A stretch of DNA of 42,159 bases, from NCBI GenBank assembly GCA_048394785.1, contig DBFJGL010000055.1:1-42159 (forward strand), given 5' to 3'. Under the pieces are notes generated by a model. That model searched no databases, was not told the origin of the DNA, and worked only from the letters and a program-made list of their open reading frames with translations. This stretch comes from DBFJGL01 sp048394785. Its GTDB lineage: Bacteria; Bacillota; Clostridia; Christensenellales; CAG-917. Made by a program: the position numbers and the translations under genes. Shown piece after piece: positions 32,209-40,876 of the stretch; the stretch's first letter is position 1, and the number at the start of each line of letters is the position of its first letter.

Positions 32209-33017
32209 TGGCAAAGCTTTATATTATAGGAACGCCGATAGGCAACCTCAAAGACATAACGTACCGCGCAGTGGAAACGCTGTCGTCTGCGGATATAATC
32301 GCCTGCGAAGATACGCGGCACTCCCTGCCGCTGCTCAACCGCTACGAGATAAAAACAAAGCTTGTCGCTTACCATAAATTCAACGAAGCCGAGTGCAGCG
32401 AACGCCTTCTCGGCGAAGTGGAAAACGGAAAAAACGTCGCGCTAATCACCGATGCGGGTATGCCGTCCATCTCGGACCCCGGCGCAGAGCTGATACGGCG
32501 CGCGTATGACAAAGGCGTTGACGTCGAGCTTGTCCCGGGACCTACCGCTTTTGCAAGCGCAATCACTCTCAGCGGAATAAAAAGCACAGGATTTACGTTT
32601 TTGGGGTTTTTACCCGAGAAAAGCACTGATAAAACCTCTATTTTGTCAAAAGTAAGCATGACGGGAATGCCTTTTGCAATATACGTCGCTCCTCACGACG
32701 TCAAAAAAACCGCGGAGTTTATTTATAACCTGCTCGGCGACCGCAAGGTGTGGGTTGTGCGCGAAATAACAAAGCTGTACGAGAGCGTCACCCGCACTTC
32801 TCTTGCGAATTTCGAATGCGAAGAACGCGGCGAAATGGTGATGATTGTGGACGGCGCAGATGATACGTCCCCTCTTAATTCGCTGTCCGTTCAGCAACAT
32901 ATTGCTCATTACGTTGAAATGGGTATGGATAAAAAGTCCGCCGTAAAACAAACCGCCGCCGACCGCGGCGTCCCCAAAAACGAAATTTACAAATACGCCG
33001 TGGATATGGACGTGTAA
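32208..33017 (+). CDS. rsmI: 16S rRNA (cytidine1402-2'-O)-methyltransferase
   Basis: 269 residues. The tetrapyrrole-methylase fold is shown by 'LYIIGTPIGNLKDITYRAVETL', 'IIACEDTRHSLPLLNRY', 'LITDAGMPSISDPGAELI' and 'VPGPTAFASAITLSG'. RsmI methylates the ribose of C1402 in the ribosomal P site. The start is the ATG at 32208 (AAGGAG 8 nt upstream); the frame is open to 32010, but that part lies inside the preceding gene. It is the last gene of the rplI operon. Confidence 0.96.
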   Translation: MAKLYIIGTPIGNLKDITYRAVETLSSADIIACEDTRHSLPLLNRYEIKTKLVAYHKFNEAECSERLLGEVENGKNVALITDAGMPSISDPGAELIRRAYDKGVDVELVPGPTAFASAITLSGIKSTGFTFLGFLPEKSTDKTSILSKVSMTGMPFAIYVAPHDVKKTAEFIYNLLGDRKVWVVREITKLYESVTRTSLANFECEERGEMVMIVDGADDTSPLNSLSVQQHIAHYVEMGMDKKSAVKQTAADRGVPKNEIYKYAVDMDV

Positions 33018-33090
33018 TAAACTCCAATATGAAATTGTTTTCAAAACTACCGCAAAACTTTTAGGAAAGATAATAAACGATTTTAATGCA

Positions 33091-33118
33091 ACAATCCGAC
33101 AGTTACCTGTCGGATTGT
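33091..33118 (+). terminator. Hairpin after rsmI, likely terminator
   Basis: A 12-bp perfect stem ACAATCCGACAG / CTGTCGGATTGT with a TTAC loop, 74 nt after the rsmI stop. The tail GCGTATTTGG has no T run, so termination may be partial. Confidence 0.55.
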
Positions 33119-33216
33119 GCGTATTTGGTCGCGCGTTTACGATGACGCAAACAACCCGATTCCACATTTCGGCTTTTCCTCGCAATGTCAAATCGCGTAC
33201 CGTGTGACCACACGGT

Positions 33217-33244
33217 TGCCGCGCATTGCAAAGCTACGCGCAGT
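33217..33244 (-). repeat. Dispersed hairpin repeat, degenerate copy 5
   Basis: GCCGCGCATTGCAAAGCTACGCGCAGT resembles the 4789 and 19863 elements (GCCGCGC...GCAAGC...GCTCGCA) with a broken inner stem. Confidence 0.5.
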
Positions 33245-33396
33245 TCGAATCCAAAATAAAAAGCCTCACTAAGCTGTCTTTATAGAACGAGAATATTTCA
33301 GCGTCCAAAAGGCAGAGAAGGGTTGCAGATTGCACACTTTTAAGTGCGAGCGCGACGGGAGTTTACATAGATATAAATACCGAGCGCGAGACACGC

Positions 33397-33421
33397 AAAA
33401 AGGACGCAATCTGCGCCCTTT
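33397..33421 (-). terminator. Terminator of the rpsU / tRNA-Val unit
   Basis: Read on the minus strand, GGGCGC-AGATT-GCGTCC (one G-T pair) is followed by TTTTT (33401-33397), 10 nt past the tRNA 3' end. Confidence 0.75.
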
Positions 33422-33430
33422 TATGCCTCT

Positions 33431-33507
33431 TGGTGGGGACAACAAGACTCGAACTTGTGACCTCTTGTATGTGAAACAAGCGCTCTAACCGACTGAGCTA
33501 TGCCCCC
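33431..33507 (-). tRNA. tRNA-Val (anticodon CAC)
   Basis: 77 nt including an encoded CCA. Acceptor GGGGGCA / TGTCCCC (one G-T pair), D arm GCTC...GAGC, anticodon stem CTTGT / ACAAG with loop TTCACAT, T arm ACAAG-TTCGAGT-CTTGT, and discriminator A. It lies 24 nt after the rpsU stop and is probably co-transcribed with it. Confidence 0.95.
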
Positions 33508-33531
33508 GTACACGGCAAAAGCCGTGGTTTT

Positions 33532-33711
33532 TTACGATTTGTACATTCTCTTGCGTGCGGCTTCAGCCTTCTTCTTTCTCTTTACGCTGGGTTTTTCGTA
33601 CGCTTCTCTTTTACGGAGGTCGCCGATGATACCGTCACGCGCGCACTTTCTCTTAAATCTGCGGATAGCGTTATCGAGAGATTCGTTCTCGCCTACTTTG
33701 ACTGTGGACAT
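33532..33711 (-). CDS. rpsU: 30S ribosomal protein bS21
   Basis: 59 residues: 'STVKVGENESLDNAIRRFKRKCARDGIIGDLRKREAYEKPS', then a basic tail. S21 helps pair mRNA with the 16S 3' end. The start is ATG 33711, with AGGAGG 8 nt upstream; an in-frame GTG at 33720 overlaps the ribosome site itself and is rejected. It has its own consensus promoter at the tail of the hrcA gene group, as in other Firmicutes. Confidence 0.96.
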   Translation of the reverse strand: MSTVKVGENESLDNAIRRFKRKCARDGIIGDLRKREAYEKPSVKRKKKAEAARKRMYKS

Positions 33712-33749
33712 CTTTTTCACCTCCTCTTTTCGGAAATTGTACCTTATTT

Positions 33750-33777
33750 ATTATACATAAAAAAGGCGACGTGTCAA
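33750..33777 (-). promoter_or_regulatory. Perfect-consensus promoter of rpsU and tRNA-Val
   Basis: On the minus strand, TTGACA (33777-33772), a 16-bp spacer and TATAAT (33755-33750). Both boxes match consensus exactly. A 6-bp inverted repeat CCGATT / AATCGG (33778-33795) abuts the -35 box. Confidence 0.85.
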
Positions 33778-33876
33778 CCGATTTGATTTAATCGGCGCAT
33801 TTTTGCACTGTTTGCCGCTCGAAGCGCGTTAACCGACTCGACGTTTACGACAAACCGCTTGTCGAAAGCTTAACAA

Positions 33877-34215
33877 TCAACCCATTTTATCGGACAGCTT
33901 GCCGCCGCCGAGAATGTGAATGTGCAGATGTTCGACGGACTGACACGCGTCCGCGCCCTTATTCGACACCAATCTGAACCCGTCTTTAAGTCCGAGTTCG
34001 TCAACCATTACCGAAAGTTTTTTAACGCACTTGGCGAGGGTTGCCGCCTGCGCGTCGCTCATTTCAACTATATTCGCGTAATGCTCTTTCGGCAAAAGCA
34101 GATAATGCACGGGAGCTTGCGGAGCAATGTCCTTGATGATAAGCATATCGTCGTCTTCGTAAACCTTTTGCGACGGAATGTCGCCCGATATTATTTTGCA
34201 AAATATACAATCCAT
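33877..34215 (-). CDS. HIT family nucleotide-binding hydrolase
   Basis: 112 residues. 'CIFCKIISGDIPSQKVYEDDD' at the N-terminus and the histidine triad 'SVEHLHIHILGG' near the end define the HINT/HIT branch (purine nucleoside phosphoramidase-like). The usual two-cysteine start 'CIFC' is kept. The start is ATG 34215, with GGAGG 5 nt upstream; the longer frame to 34263 has no such site. It lies 52 nt after mtaB and is probably the last gene of the hrcA operon. Confidence 0.94.
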   Translation of the reverse strand: MDCIFCKIISGDIPSQKVYEDDDMLIIKDIAPQAPVHYLLLPKEHYANIVEMSDAQAATLAKCVKKLSVMVDELGLKDGFRLVSNKGADACQSVEHLHIHILGGGKLSDKMG

Positions 34216-34267
34216 AACTGCCTCCGTATTTACGCCTGCCCGACTGTCTTTGGCGAGCGGCATTTAT

Positions 34268-35539
34268 TCAAATTCTTACTCCGTCCTTATAAAGAACGGT
34301 GGGCACGGCTTTCACGATACAGTTGCGCGCGCCCTCGTGAACGTACGTCTTTATATAGTTGGGAGTATACCCCGACCACATACCGTCCTCGTGCGTTTCA
34401 ATCAGCACTTCTTGCTCGATTTTGAGGTTTTTCAGCATAAAACGCTGCCTTAACTCCCGTTTCAGCGCAATCATACGTTTTTGTCTGTCGAGTACGACGT
34501 CAGGTGGCAACACGGGTAATCTGCCTGCGACGGTTCCGCTGCGGGACGAATAAGGGAACACGTGTATATCAGAGAACTCCGCCTTCTCGCAAAAAGCGAG
34601 GCTGTTGCAGAACTCCTCCTCGTTTTCCGTGGGATAACCTACGATTACGTCCGTCGTGATGCCTGCCGTCGGATAAACCTCTCTTATTTTGTCCACGGCG
34701 GCTTTGTACTGTTCTGCGGTATAATGACGGTTCATATCTTTGAGCACGGTATTATCGCCGCTCTGCAAGGATAAATGGAAATGCGGACAAAAACTCTTTA
34801 ATTTTTCTGTCGCCTTCAAGAACTCATCGTCTATAACGCCCACTTCGAGGCTGCCGAGCCTGACGCGCATATCGAGGTCGGAAAGCGCGAGGATAAGCTC
34901 AGTAAGACTGCTCCCCGAATCCTTTCCGTACGCGGACAGATTTATGCCCGTTATAACCGCCTCTTTGGCTTCTCCGCTTACCGATTGAAGTTCGCGAAGA
35001 ATGCTCTGCAACGAGCGCGAGCGGCTTCTTCCTCTAAGATACGGCACAATGCAATAACTGCAAAAGTTGTTGCAACCGTCCTGTACTTTTATGAAATGAC
35101 GCGTTTTGAGCGTATAAACTCCGTCGTTGTCCTCGAAACTGTCGGACGTTTTGAAATCGTCCGTAACAATTTTGTCAAACGGAGCGACGTTTTGTCCGTG
35201 AGCTTCGACTATGCGGTTTGCCAGCGCGACTTTGCCCTCCGTGCCGGAAATGTACTGCACGTTGTCCTTTGCGAACTGACTGAAATTGTTTTGCGAAGCA
35301 CAGCCGCAGACGTATATTACGGCATCGGGATTTATTTTGAGAATTTTGCCCACGGTCTGGCGCGACTTTCGCTCCGCCTCCGCGGTTACGGCGCAGGTAT
35401 TCAAAATATAAAAATCGGCGTTCACCAAGCCTTCCGCCACTTCGAAACCGCCCTCTGCGAGCACGTTGAGCATAGCGTCGGTGTCATATTGATTTACCTT
35501 ACAGCCGAGCGTCACTACCGATATAACGGGCTTAGTCAT
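34268..35539 (-). CDS. mtaB: tRNA t6A37 methylthiotransferase
   Basis: 423 residues. The N-terminal MTTase cluster cysteines are in 'TLGCKVNQYDT', 'NTCAVTAEAERKSRQ' and 'VCGCASQ'; the radical-SAM cluster is 'CNNFCSYCIVPYLRG' (about 147-161); a TRAM-like domain ends the protein. MtaB turns t6A into ms2t6A at position 37 of tRNAs reading ANN codons. It overlaps rsmE by 8 nt. Gene order prmA-rsmE-mtaB as in Bacillus (yqeT-yqeU-yqeV). Confidence 0.95.
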   Translation of the reverse strand: MTKPVISVVTLGCKVNQYDTDAMLNVLAEGGFEVAEGLVNADFYILNTCAVTAEAERKSRQTVGKILKINPDAVIYVCGCASQNNFSQFAKDNVQYISGTEGKVALANRIVEAHGQNVAPFDKIVTDDFKTSDSFEDNDGVYTLKTRHFIKVQDGCNNFCSYCIVPYLRGRSRSRSLQSILRELQSVSGEAKEAVITGINLSAYGKDSGSSLTELILALSDLDMRVRLGSLEVGVIDDEFLKATEKLKSFCPHFHLSLQSGDNTVLKDMNRHYTAEQYKAAVDKIREVYPTAGITTDVIVGYPTENEEEFCNSLAFCEKAEFSDIHVFPYSSRSGTVAGRLPVLPPDVVLDRQKRMIALKRELRQRFMLKNLKIEQEVLIETHEDGMWSGYTPNYIKTYVHEGARNCIVKAVPTVLYKDGVRI

Positions 35540-36254
35540 AATCGAGTTCTCCCATTGCCTGCAACGCGAACGCCGCGAGCACGATGTCTGCTGTTTCCGC
35601 CCTTAAAATCCGCTTTCCGAGGGTAACTTTCTGCGCTCCGCCGCTTATCGCCGCATCTATTTCCGCCTCCGAAAAACCGCCCTCGGGACCTACGACGAGC
35701 GCTACGTTGCAACCGTTGAAGCAAATGTCCGCAATACGCGTCTTTCTTTCGAGTTCATACGCGATTACAGCCGTATCGTAAGATTTCATATCCGAAACGA
35801 CTTCCGAAAAAGCTATGAGAGGCAAAACCTCCGAAAGATACGCCGCCCCGCACTGTTTCGCCGCCTCCGAAGCGATTTTGTTTGCGCGCTCGGGGTTGAA
35901 AGAAGTTTCGGCGCTGCGCTCAGAAGTAAACGGAATAATTCTGTCGATGCCGAGTTCGACCGCCTTTTGAACGACTAAATCGAGCTTGTTGTTTTTGAGC
36001 AAACCCGCATAAAGCGTAACGCTGACGCGACGGGCGTCGACAGTCTTTTCGTCATCTATGAAAAGAGTTGCGTAATTATCGTATATTTCCTTAACGGTAC
36101 AATAAAGTTCTCTGCCGTCATTTGGACAAACAACGGCTTTATATCCCTTTTTGTAACGCAGAACCCTGGTCATATGCTCGAACTCGCCGCCCGACAACGT
36201 AACGACGGAGCCCGAAACATCCTCTGCGTTTACGAAAAATCTTCTTATTTCCAT
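35532..36254 (-). CDS. rsmE: 16S rRNA (uracil1498-N3)-methyltransferase
   Basis: 240 residues of the SPOUT superfamily. The PUA-like N-terminus has 'GGEFEHMTRVLRYKKG'; 'VVQKAVELGIDRIIPFTSERS', 'VVGPEGGFSEAEID' and the knot motif 'VTLGKRILRAETA' identify RsmE. It methylates U1498 near the decoding site. It starts 1 nt after the prmA stop and overlaps mtaB by 8 nt. Confidence 0.95.
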   Translation of the reverse strand: MEIRRFFVNAEDVSGSVVTLSGGEFEHMTRVLRYKKGYKAVVCPNDGRELYCTVKEIYDNYATLFIDDEKTVDARRVSVTLYAGLLKNNKLDLVVQKAVELGIDRIIPFTSERSAETSFNPERANKIASEAAKQCGAAYLSEVLPLIAFSEVVSDMKSYDTAVIAYELERKTRIADICFNGCNVALVVGPEGGFSEAEIDAAISGGAQKVTLGKRILRAETADIVLAAFALQAMGELDYD

Positions 36255-36255
36255 A

Positions 36256-37161
36256 CTATTGCGCCGAAATCACAAGCGCGCGCCAACCGTCCATTGTCGC
36301 ACGTTGCAGGATTTTATAACCCTTTTGTCTGAAACAATTTTCCACCTCGTCCGCGCGTTCGACGATAATACCCGAAAGCACCGCCTTCGCCCCCTCGTTG
36401 AAATGTTCTTTCAAGCCGTCGGAAAGCCGCATCAGAATATCGGCGGTCAGGTTTGCAAACACATAATCGGCACGGCGGCTGCCCTCTATCAAATCGGCGC
36501 GCTCGACCGTTACGTCTACTCCGTTGAACTCGGCGTTTCTTCTTGCCGCGTCCACCGCCTGCTCGTCTATATCGCACATATACACATCCGTCGCGCCCGC
36601 GATTTTTGCGGCTATGCCCAAAATTCCGCTGCCGCAACCGACGTCGATTACGCTTTTGCCTTCAACCGCCATAAGGTCAAGACACATCTTGGTCGTGGCG
36701 TGTTCGCCCGTGCCGAAAGCCGCGCCGGGGTCAAGCCGCATTATCTTTTCACCTGCCTCCGGCTTATAATCTATCCAGGAAGGCACAACCGTGATATTTT
36801 TGGTTTTAATGGGTTTATAATACTTTTTCCATTCGTTTTCCCAATCTGCGTCGTCGGCTTCGCCCGTCGCAATGGAAAAATAACGAACGCCGCCCGTCGA
36901 AACCATTGCGTCAAGCTCGGCTTTAAGCCTGCCCTCGAAACCGCCGTCGTCCGCCGCAAGCTGGGTGGACACGGTGACGACGTCGTCCGTCGCCGTCGCG
37001 CTCGAATCTATGTAATCCCATATGACGTCGGACTTTACAAGGTCGTCGAAATCCTGCCTGTCGAGCACGCTGACTCCTTCCGCGCCTGCGTCGAACATCG
37101 CCTGCGACACAAGCTCCGCGGATAAATGGTCTGTTTTGACGGTAACGGTCTTGTATTTCAT
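36256..37161 (-). CDS. prmA: Ribosomal protein L11 methyltransferase
   Basis: 301 residues. An N-terminal substrate-recognition domain is joined to a class I methyltransferase with 'RLDPGAAFGTGEHATTKMCLDLM', the SAM motif 'VIDVGCGSGILGIAA' and 'VFANLTADIL'. It trimethylates L11. The start is the ATG at 37161, which shares its A with the dnaJ TGA; a TTG one codon earlier is less likely. AAGGA lies about 9 nt upstream. Confidence 0.95.
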   Translation of the reverse strand: MKYKTVTVKTDHLSAELVSQAMFDAGAEGVSVLDRQDFDDLVKSDVIWDYIDSSATATDDVVTVSTQLAADDGGFEGRLKAELDAMVSTGGVRYFSIATGEADDADWENEWKKYYKPIKTKNITVVPSWIDYKPEAGEKIMRLDPGAAFGTGEHATTKMCLDLMAVEGKSVIDVGCGSGILGIAAKIAGATDVYMCDIDEQAVDAARRNAEFNGVDVTVERADLIEGSRRADYVFANLTADILMRLSDGLKEHFNEGAKAVLSGIIVERADEVENCFRQKGYKILQRATMDGWRALVISAQ

Positions 37162-38315
37162 CAAAGTTTTTCCTTATATTCTTTTTTTCTCGGGAACTGC
37201 TTGCTCTCGAAGCTCACGTCCAGCTTTCTGAGCAAATCTTTCTGCTCCTTGGTAACGCTCTTGGGCACTTCTACCACAACTTTGACGTATAAATCGCCCT
37301 TATCGCCGCCGCGCAATTTCTTTATACCCTGCCCTTTAAGCTTGAACACGGTGCCGCTTTGAGTGCCTTCGGGCACTTTTAATTCTTGCGGAGCGTTGAG
37401 GGTGGGCACCATAATCGTGCAACCGAGAGCCGCCTCGGCTATTGTAAGAGGCACTTCGAGCTGCAAATCGCTGCCCGAACGGCGGAAAAGCTTGTGCGGA
37501 CGAACGGTAATTTCCACGATAAGAGAACCTTTCTCGCCGCCGTTTCTGCCTGAGTGTCCTTCTCCCTGATAAGTTATTCTCTGCCCGCTGTCGATGCCTG
37601 CGGGAATATTGACGCTGATTTCGCGCGCGCGCTCGTAGCGTCCCTGACCGCCGCACGTCTTACACGTTTCGGTGACAACCTTGCCCGTACCCTTGCATAC
37701 GGGACAAACGCCCGTGGACGTAAACTGTCCGAAAGGCGTACGCTGAGTCTGAGAAACCTGTCCCGTACCTTTGCAGTTCGTGCAGGTTTTGAAAGCTTTG
37801 CCGTCTTTTGCGCCCGTACCGTTACAGCTCGGACAACTCTCCACGCGCTTGACCGTTACGGTCTTGCGAACGCCGAACGCCGCTTCTTCGAAAGTAATGG
37901 TAAGATTGATGAGAATATCCTGTCCGCGCTGAGGCGCGTTTGCCCGGGAAGTGCGTTGTCCGCCCCCTCCGAACGCGCTGAAAATGGACGAGAAAATATC
38001 GTCGGCGTCAAAGCCGAAACCGCCCGAACTTCCGCCGAAACCTCCAAACCCGCCGAAGCCGCCCGCGCCGCCCGTCGGTCCGTTCTCGTTGCCGTACGCG
38101 TCGTAAGCCGCTCTTTTCTGGGCGTCGGACAACACGTCGTAAGCGTGGTTAATCTCCTTGAATTTCACCTCGGCGTTTTTCTTTTCCTGCTCGCTTGCCG
38201 TCGAATAGAGGTCGGGGTGATACTTTTTGGCAAGTTTTCTGTACGCGGATTTCAGCTCGTCCTGAGACGCGCTTTTGTCCACACCGAGAATTTCATAATA
38301 TGATTTATCGCTCAT
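37161..38315 (-). CDS. dnaJ: Chaperone DnaJ (Hsp40)
   Basis: 384 residues with the full type I layout: a J domain with HPD ('KKYHPDLY'), a Gly/Phe-rich region (about 80-108), four zinc motifs ('CPSCNGTG', 'CTNCKGTG', 'CPVCKGTG', 'CKTCGGQG') and the C-terminal substrate domains. It delivers unfolded proteins to DnaK and stimulates its ATPase. It follows dnaK after 68 nt containing a small hairpin. Confidence 0.97.
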   Translation of the reverse strand: MSDKSYYEILGVDKSASQDELKSAYRKLAKKYHPDLYSTASEQEKKNAEVKFKEINHAYDVLSDAQKRAAYDAYGNENGPTGGAGGFGGFGGFGGSSGGFGFDADDIFSSIFSAFGGGGQRTSRANAPQRGQDILINLTITFEEAAFGVRKTVTVKRVESCPSCNGTGAKDGKAFKTCTNCKGTGQVSQTQRTPFGQFTSTGVCPVCKGTGKVVTETCKTCGGQGRYERAREISVNIPAGIDSGQRITYQGEGHSGRNGGEKGSLIVEITVRPHKLFRRSGSDLQLEVPLTIAEAALGCTIMVPTLNAPQELKVPEGTQSGTVFKLKGQGIKKLRGGDKGDLYVKVVVEVPKSVTKEQKDLLRKLDVSFESKQFPRKKEYKEKL

Positions 38316-38339
38316 ACAGTCCTATTATATTGCTAAGCC

Positions 38340-38356
38340 CACCTCTTTGAGAGGTG
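38340..38356. other. Hairpin between dnaK and dnaJ
   Basis: A 7-bp stem CACCTCT / AGAGGTG with a TTG loop and no T run. It may slow or process the transcript so that dnaK and dnaJ levels differ (inference). Confidence 0.45.
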
Positions 38357-38383
38357 AGCCGCCGCAATTAAAATTTTGTCCTT

Positions 38384-40255
38384 TTAGTCTTCCCAACCGC
38401 CTTCGGGAGGAGTCATATTATCGTCGTCCGAACCGCCTCCCTGGTTGAAATCGTCGGGATTGATGTTGCTCGGGTCAAAGCCTGCCTGACGCGCCGCTTC
38501 CGCCGCCGCCTCGGGATTTTCCTGATAGAACTTGGTGAATATGGGGTCCGTCGTCTTGCTGAGTTTTGCGACAGCCTCTTTCACCGCCTCGTCGTCCTCT
38601 GCTTTTTCGATTGCCTCGCGCGCTTCCTTGACAGCGTCTTTGATTGCGGTTTTGTCTTCGTCGCTGAGCTTCTCGCCGTTGTCGGTTTCAAATTTCTCCA
38701 TTACGAAAATGAGCTGCTCGGCATTGTTTTTCGCGTCGACGAGGTTCTTTCTCTTTTCGTCTTCTTCCGCATACTTCTCTGCGTCCTTGATTGCCGCGTC
38801 GATGTCTTCCTCGGTGAGGTTGCTCGATGCGGTGATGGTGATGGTCTGCGATTTATTCGTGCCCTTGTCCATTGCCTTGACAGACACTATGCCGTTTGCG
38901 TCGATGTCGAACGTAACTTCGATTTGCGGCACTCCTCTGGGCGCAGGCGCAATGCCTGTGAGCTCGAAGCGTCCCAAAGTCTTGTTATCTCTTGCGAACT
39001 TTCTCTCGCCTTGCAGGACGTGAATGTCAACGGAGGTCTGATGGTCCGCCGCCGTCGAGAACACCTGCGACTTGCTTGTGGGAATGGTGGTGTTACGGTC
39101 GATAAGTTTCGTAAATACGCCGCCCAGCGTTTCTATGCCGAGAGAAAGCGGAGTTACGTCGAGAAGCAGCATATCTTTGACTTCGCCTGCCAGCACGCCT
39201 GCCTGAATCGCCGCGCCGATGGCGACGCACTCGTCGGGGTTAATGCCCTTATACGGGTCTTTGCCGATAAGCTTCTTGACGGCGTCGTACACTGCGGGAA
39301 TACGCGTGGAACCGCCCACCATTATTACCTTCGCGATGTCGTTTACGCCGAGCCCCGCATCCTTCAACGCCTGTTGCGCGGGTATAATTGTCTTCTGCAC
39401 CAAATCCTCTGTGAGCGCGTCGAACTTCGCTCTCGACAAATCCATATCGAGGTGCTTGGGCACGCCGTTGCTCATCGTTATGAATGGCAGAGAAATCTTT
39501 GCCTTGGTTACGCCCGAGAGGTCGATTTTCGCCTTTTCGGCGGCTTCCTTGATTCTCTGCATCGCCATCTTGTCGCCCGTCAAATCAATGCCTTCCGCCT
39601 TTTTGAACTCTGCGACAATCCAATCCATAATCTTTTTATCGAAGTCGTCGCCGCCCAGACGGTTGTTGCCGGAAGTTGCGAGAACTTCGAACACGCCGTC
39701 GCCGAGCTCCAACACCGACACGTCGAACGTGCCGCCGCCGAGGTCAAAAATGAGCACTTTCTGCTGTTTGTTTTCGTCCTTATCTATGCCGTACGCAAGC
39801 GCGGCGGCAGTCGGCTCATTTATGATACGTTTGACTTCGAGTCCGGCAATTTTTCCCGCGTCCTTGGTCGCCTGACGCTGCGCGTCGGAGAAATATGCGG
39901 GGACGGTGATGACGGCTTCCGTCACCTTTTCGCCGAGATATTTTTCGGCGTCGTTTTTAAGCTTGGTGAGCACCATCGCGGAAATTTCCTGCGGAGTGTA
40001 CTCTTTGCCCTCTATCTTAACTTTGTGGTTGCTGCCCATCTCTCTTTTGATTGAGATGACCGTATGTTCGGGGTTTGCAACCGCCTGTCTTTTTGCAATT
40101 TCGCCGACAAGTCTTTCGCCGTCTTTGGAGAAAGCCACCACCGACGGAGTTGTTCTCATACCCTCAGCGTTCGGGATTACTACGGGCTCGCCGCCTTCCA
40201 TAACCGCTACGCAGGAGTTTGTCGTTCCAAGGTCGATACCTATGATTTTTCCCAT
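38384..40255 (-). CDS. dnaK: Chaperone DnaK (Hsp70)
   Basis: 623 residues, full length. Nucleotide-binding motifs are 'GIDLGTTNSCVAVMEGG', 'IINEPTAAALAYGID', 'IFDLGGGTFDVS' and 'VGGSTRIPAV'. The substrate domain carries the conserved 'LLDVTPLSLGIETLGG', and a helical lid and a Gly/Asp-rich tail end the protein. An AAAGGAG site serves the ATG. It is the third gene of the CIRCE-controlled operon. Confidence 0.98.
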   Translation of the reverse strand: MGKIIGIDLGTTNSCVAVMEGGEPVVIPNAEGMRTTPSVVAFSKDGERLVGEIAKRQAVANPEHTVISIKREMGSNHKVKIEGKEYTPQEISAMVLTKLKNDAEKYLGEKVTEAVITVPAYFSDAQRQATKDAGKIAGLEVKRIINEPTAAALAYGIDKDENKQQKVLIFDLGGGTFDVSVLELGDGVFEVLATSGNNRLGGDDFDKKIMDWIVAEFKKAEGIDLTGDKMAMQRIKEAAEKAKIDLSGVTKAKISLPFITMSNGVPKHLDMDLSRAKFDALTEDLVQKTIIPAQQALKDAGLGVNDIAKVIMVGGSTRIPAVYDAVKKLIGKDPYKGINPDECVAIGAAIQAGVLAGEVKDMLLLDVTPLSLGIETLGGVFTKLIDRNTTIPTSKSQVFSTAADHQTSVDIHVLQGERKFARDNKTLGRFELTGIAPAPRGVPQIEVTFDIDANGIVSVKAMDKGTNKSQTITITASSNLTEEDIDAAIKDAEKYAEEDEKRKNLVDAKNNAEQLIFVMEKFETDNGEKLSDEDKTAIKDAVKEAREAIEKAEDDEAVKEAVAKLSKTTDPIFTKFYQENPEAAAEAARQAGFDPSNINPDDFNQGGGSDDDNMTPPEGGWED

Positions 40256-40302
40256 ATTGTTAACTCCTTTATTTCAGCATTAAAGCTCTTGTTTTTATTT
40301 AT

Positions 40303-40875
40303 TTAAGCCTCCGCGCCCACTTTTACGGACGCCGGTCTTAACAGCTTGCCTTTCAACAGATAGCCGCGCAACACGACTTCCGTTACCTTGCCTTCCATTC
40401 CTTCGGCTTTTACGCGTTCCACCGCGCTCATAACCTTGGCGTCGAAGGGTTCGCCCTCCGCGTTTATCTCTTGAAGTCCGAAGCCTTCGAGCACGGATAC
40501 GATTTGATTTTCCATCATATTGAAACCTGTGAGCGCGCTCTCGTCCGTCACGTACTTGCGGGCAAGCGCACAGTTATCGAGCACCGCAAGCAGCTTTTCC
40601 GCCACCGCCGACACGCCGATTTGTTTCATATCCTCCGCAATGGAAGCGTTTCGCTTTCTGTAATTGTCGAAGTCCGCTTGCAGGCGTTGCGTCAGTTGCC
40701 TGCACTCCGCCGCCTCCGCTATGGACGCGCCGAGTTTTTCTTCGAGGCAGCCGATATATTCTTCGTCGGTCATCTCCTCTCTGTCGATAAGTTTTTCGTT
40801 ATCCTGCTCCGCGTCTTCGACTGCAATTTGCTCCTTTATCTCGTCTTCTTTTGCGTTTTTGTTTTTACCTTTCAT
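40303..40875 (-). CDS. grpE: Nucleotide exchange factor GrpE
   Basis: 190 residues. An acidic, lysine-rich coiled N-terminus leads to 'QADFDNYRKRN' and a C-terminal beta domain ('GYLLKGKLLRPASVKV') as in GrpE. It releases ADP from DnaK. The start is ATG 40875, 1 nt after the hrcA stop, with GAGGA 8 nt upstream; an earlier in-frame GTG at 40890 lies over that ribosome site and inside hrcA. Confidence 0.95.
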   Translation of the reverse strand: MKGKNKNAKEDEIKEQIAVEDAEQDNEKLIDREEMTDEEYIGCLEEKLGASIAEAAECRQLTQRLQADFDNYRKRNASIAEDMKQIGVSAVAEKLLAVLDNCALARKYVTDESALTGFNMMENQIVSVLEGFGLQEINAEGEPFDAKVMSAVERVKAEGMEGKVTEVVLRGYLLKGKLLRPASVKVGAEA

Positions 40876-40876
40876 A

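Larger units (their letters stand above)
33018..33396. other. Non-coding region between rsmI and tRNA-Val
   Basis: No gene seen. It holds a hairpin (33091-33118), a degenerate copy of the dispersed hairpin repeat (33217-33244), and the left arm (33306-33333) of a long imperfect inverted repeat whose right arm (33405-33432) reaches the tRNA terminator and the tRNA 3' end. Confidence 0.5.

Noticed and set aside
33712..33720. Upstream GTG start for rpsU
   Set aside because: It overlaps the AGGAGG ribosome site that serves the ATG at 33711.
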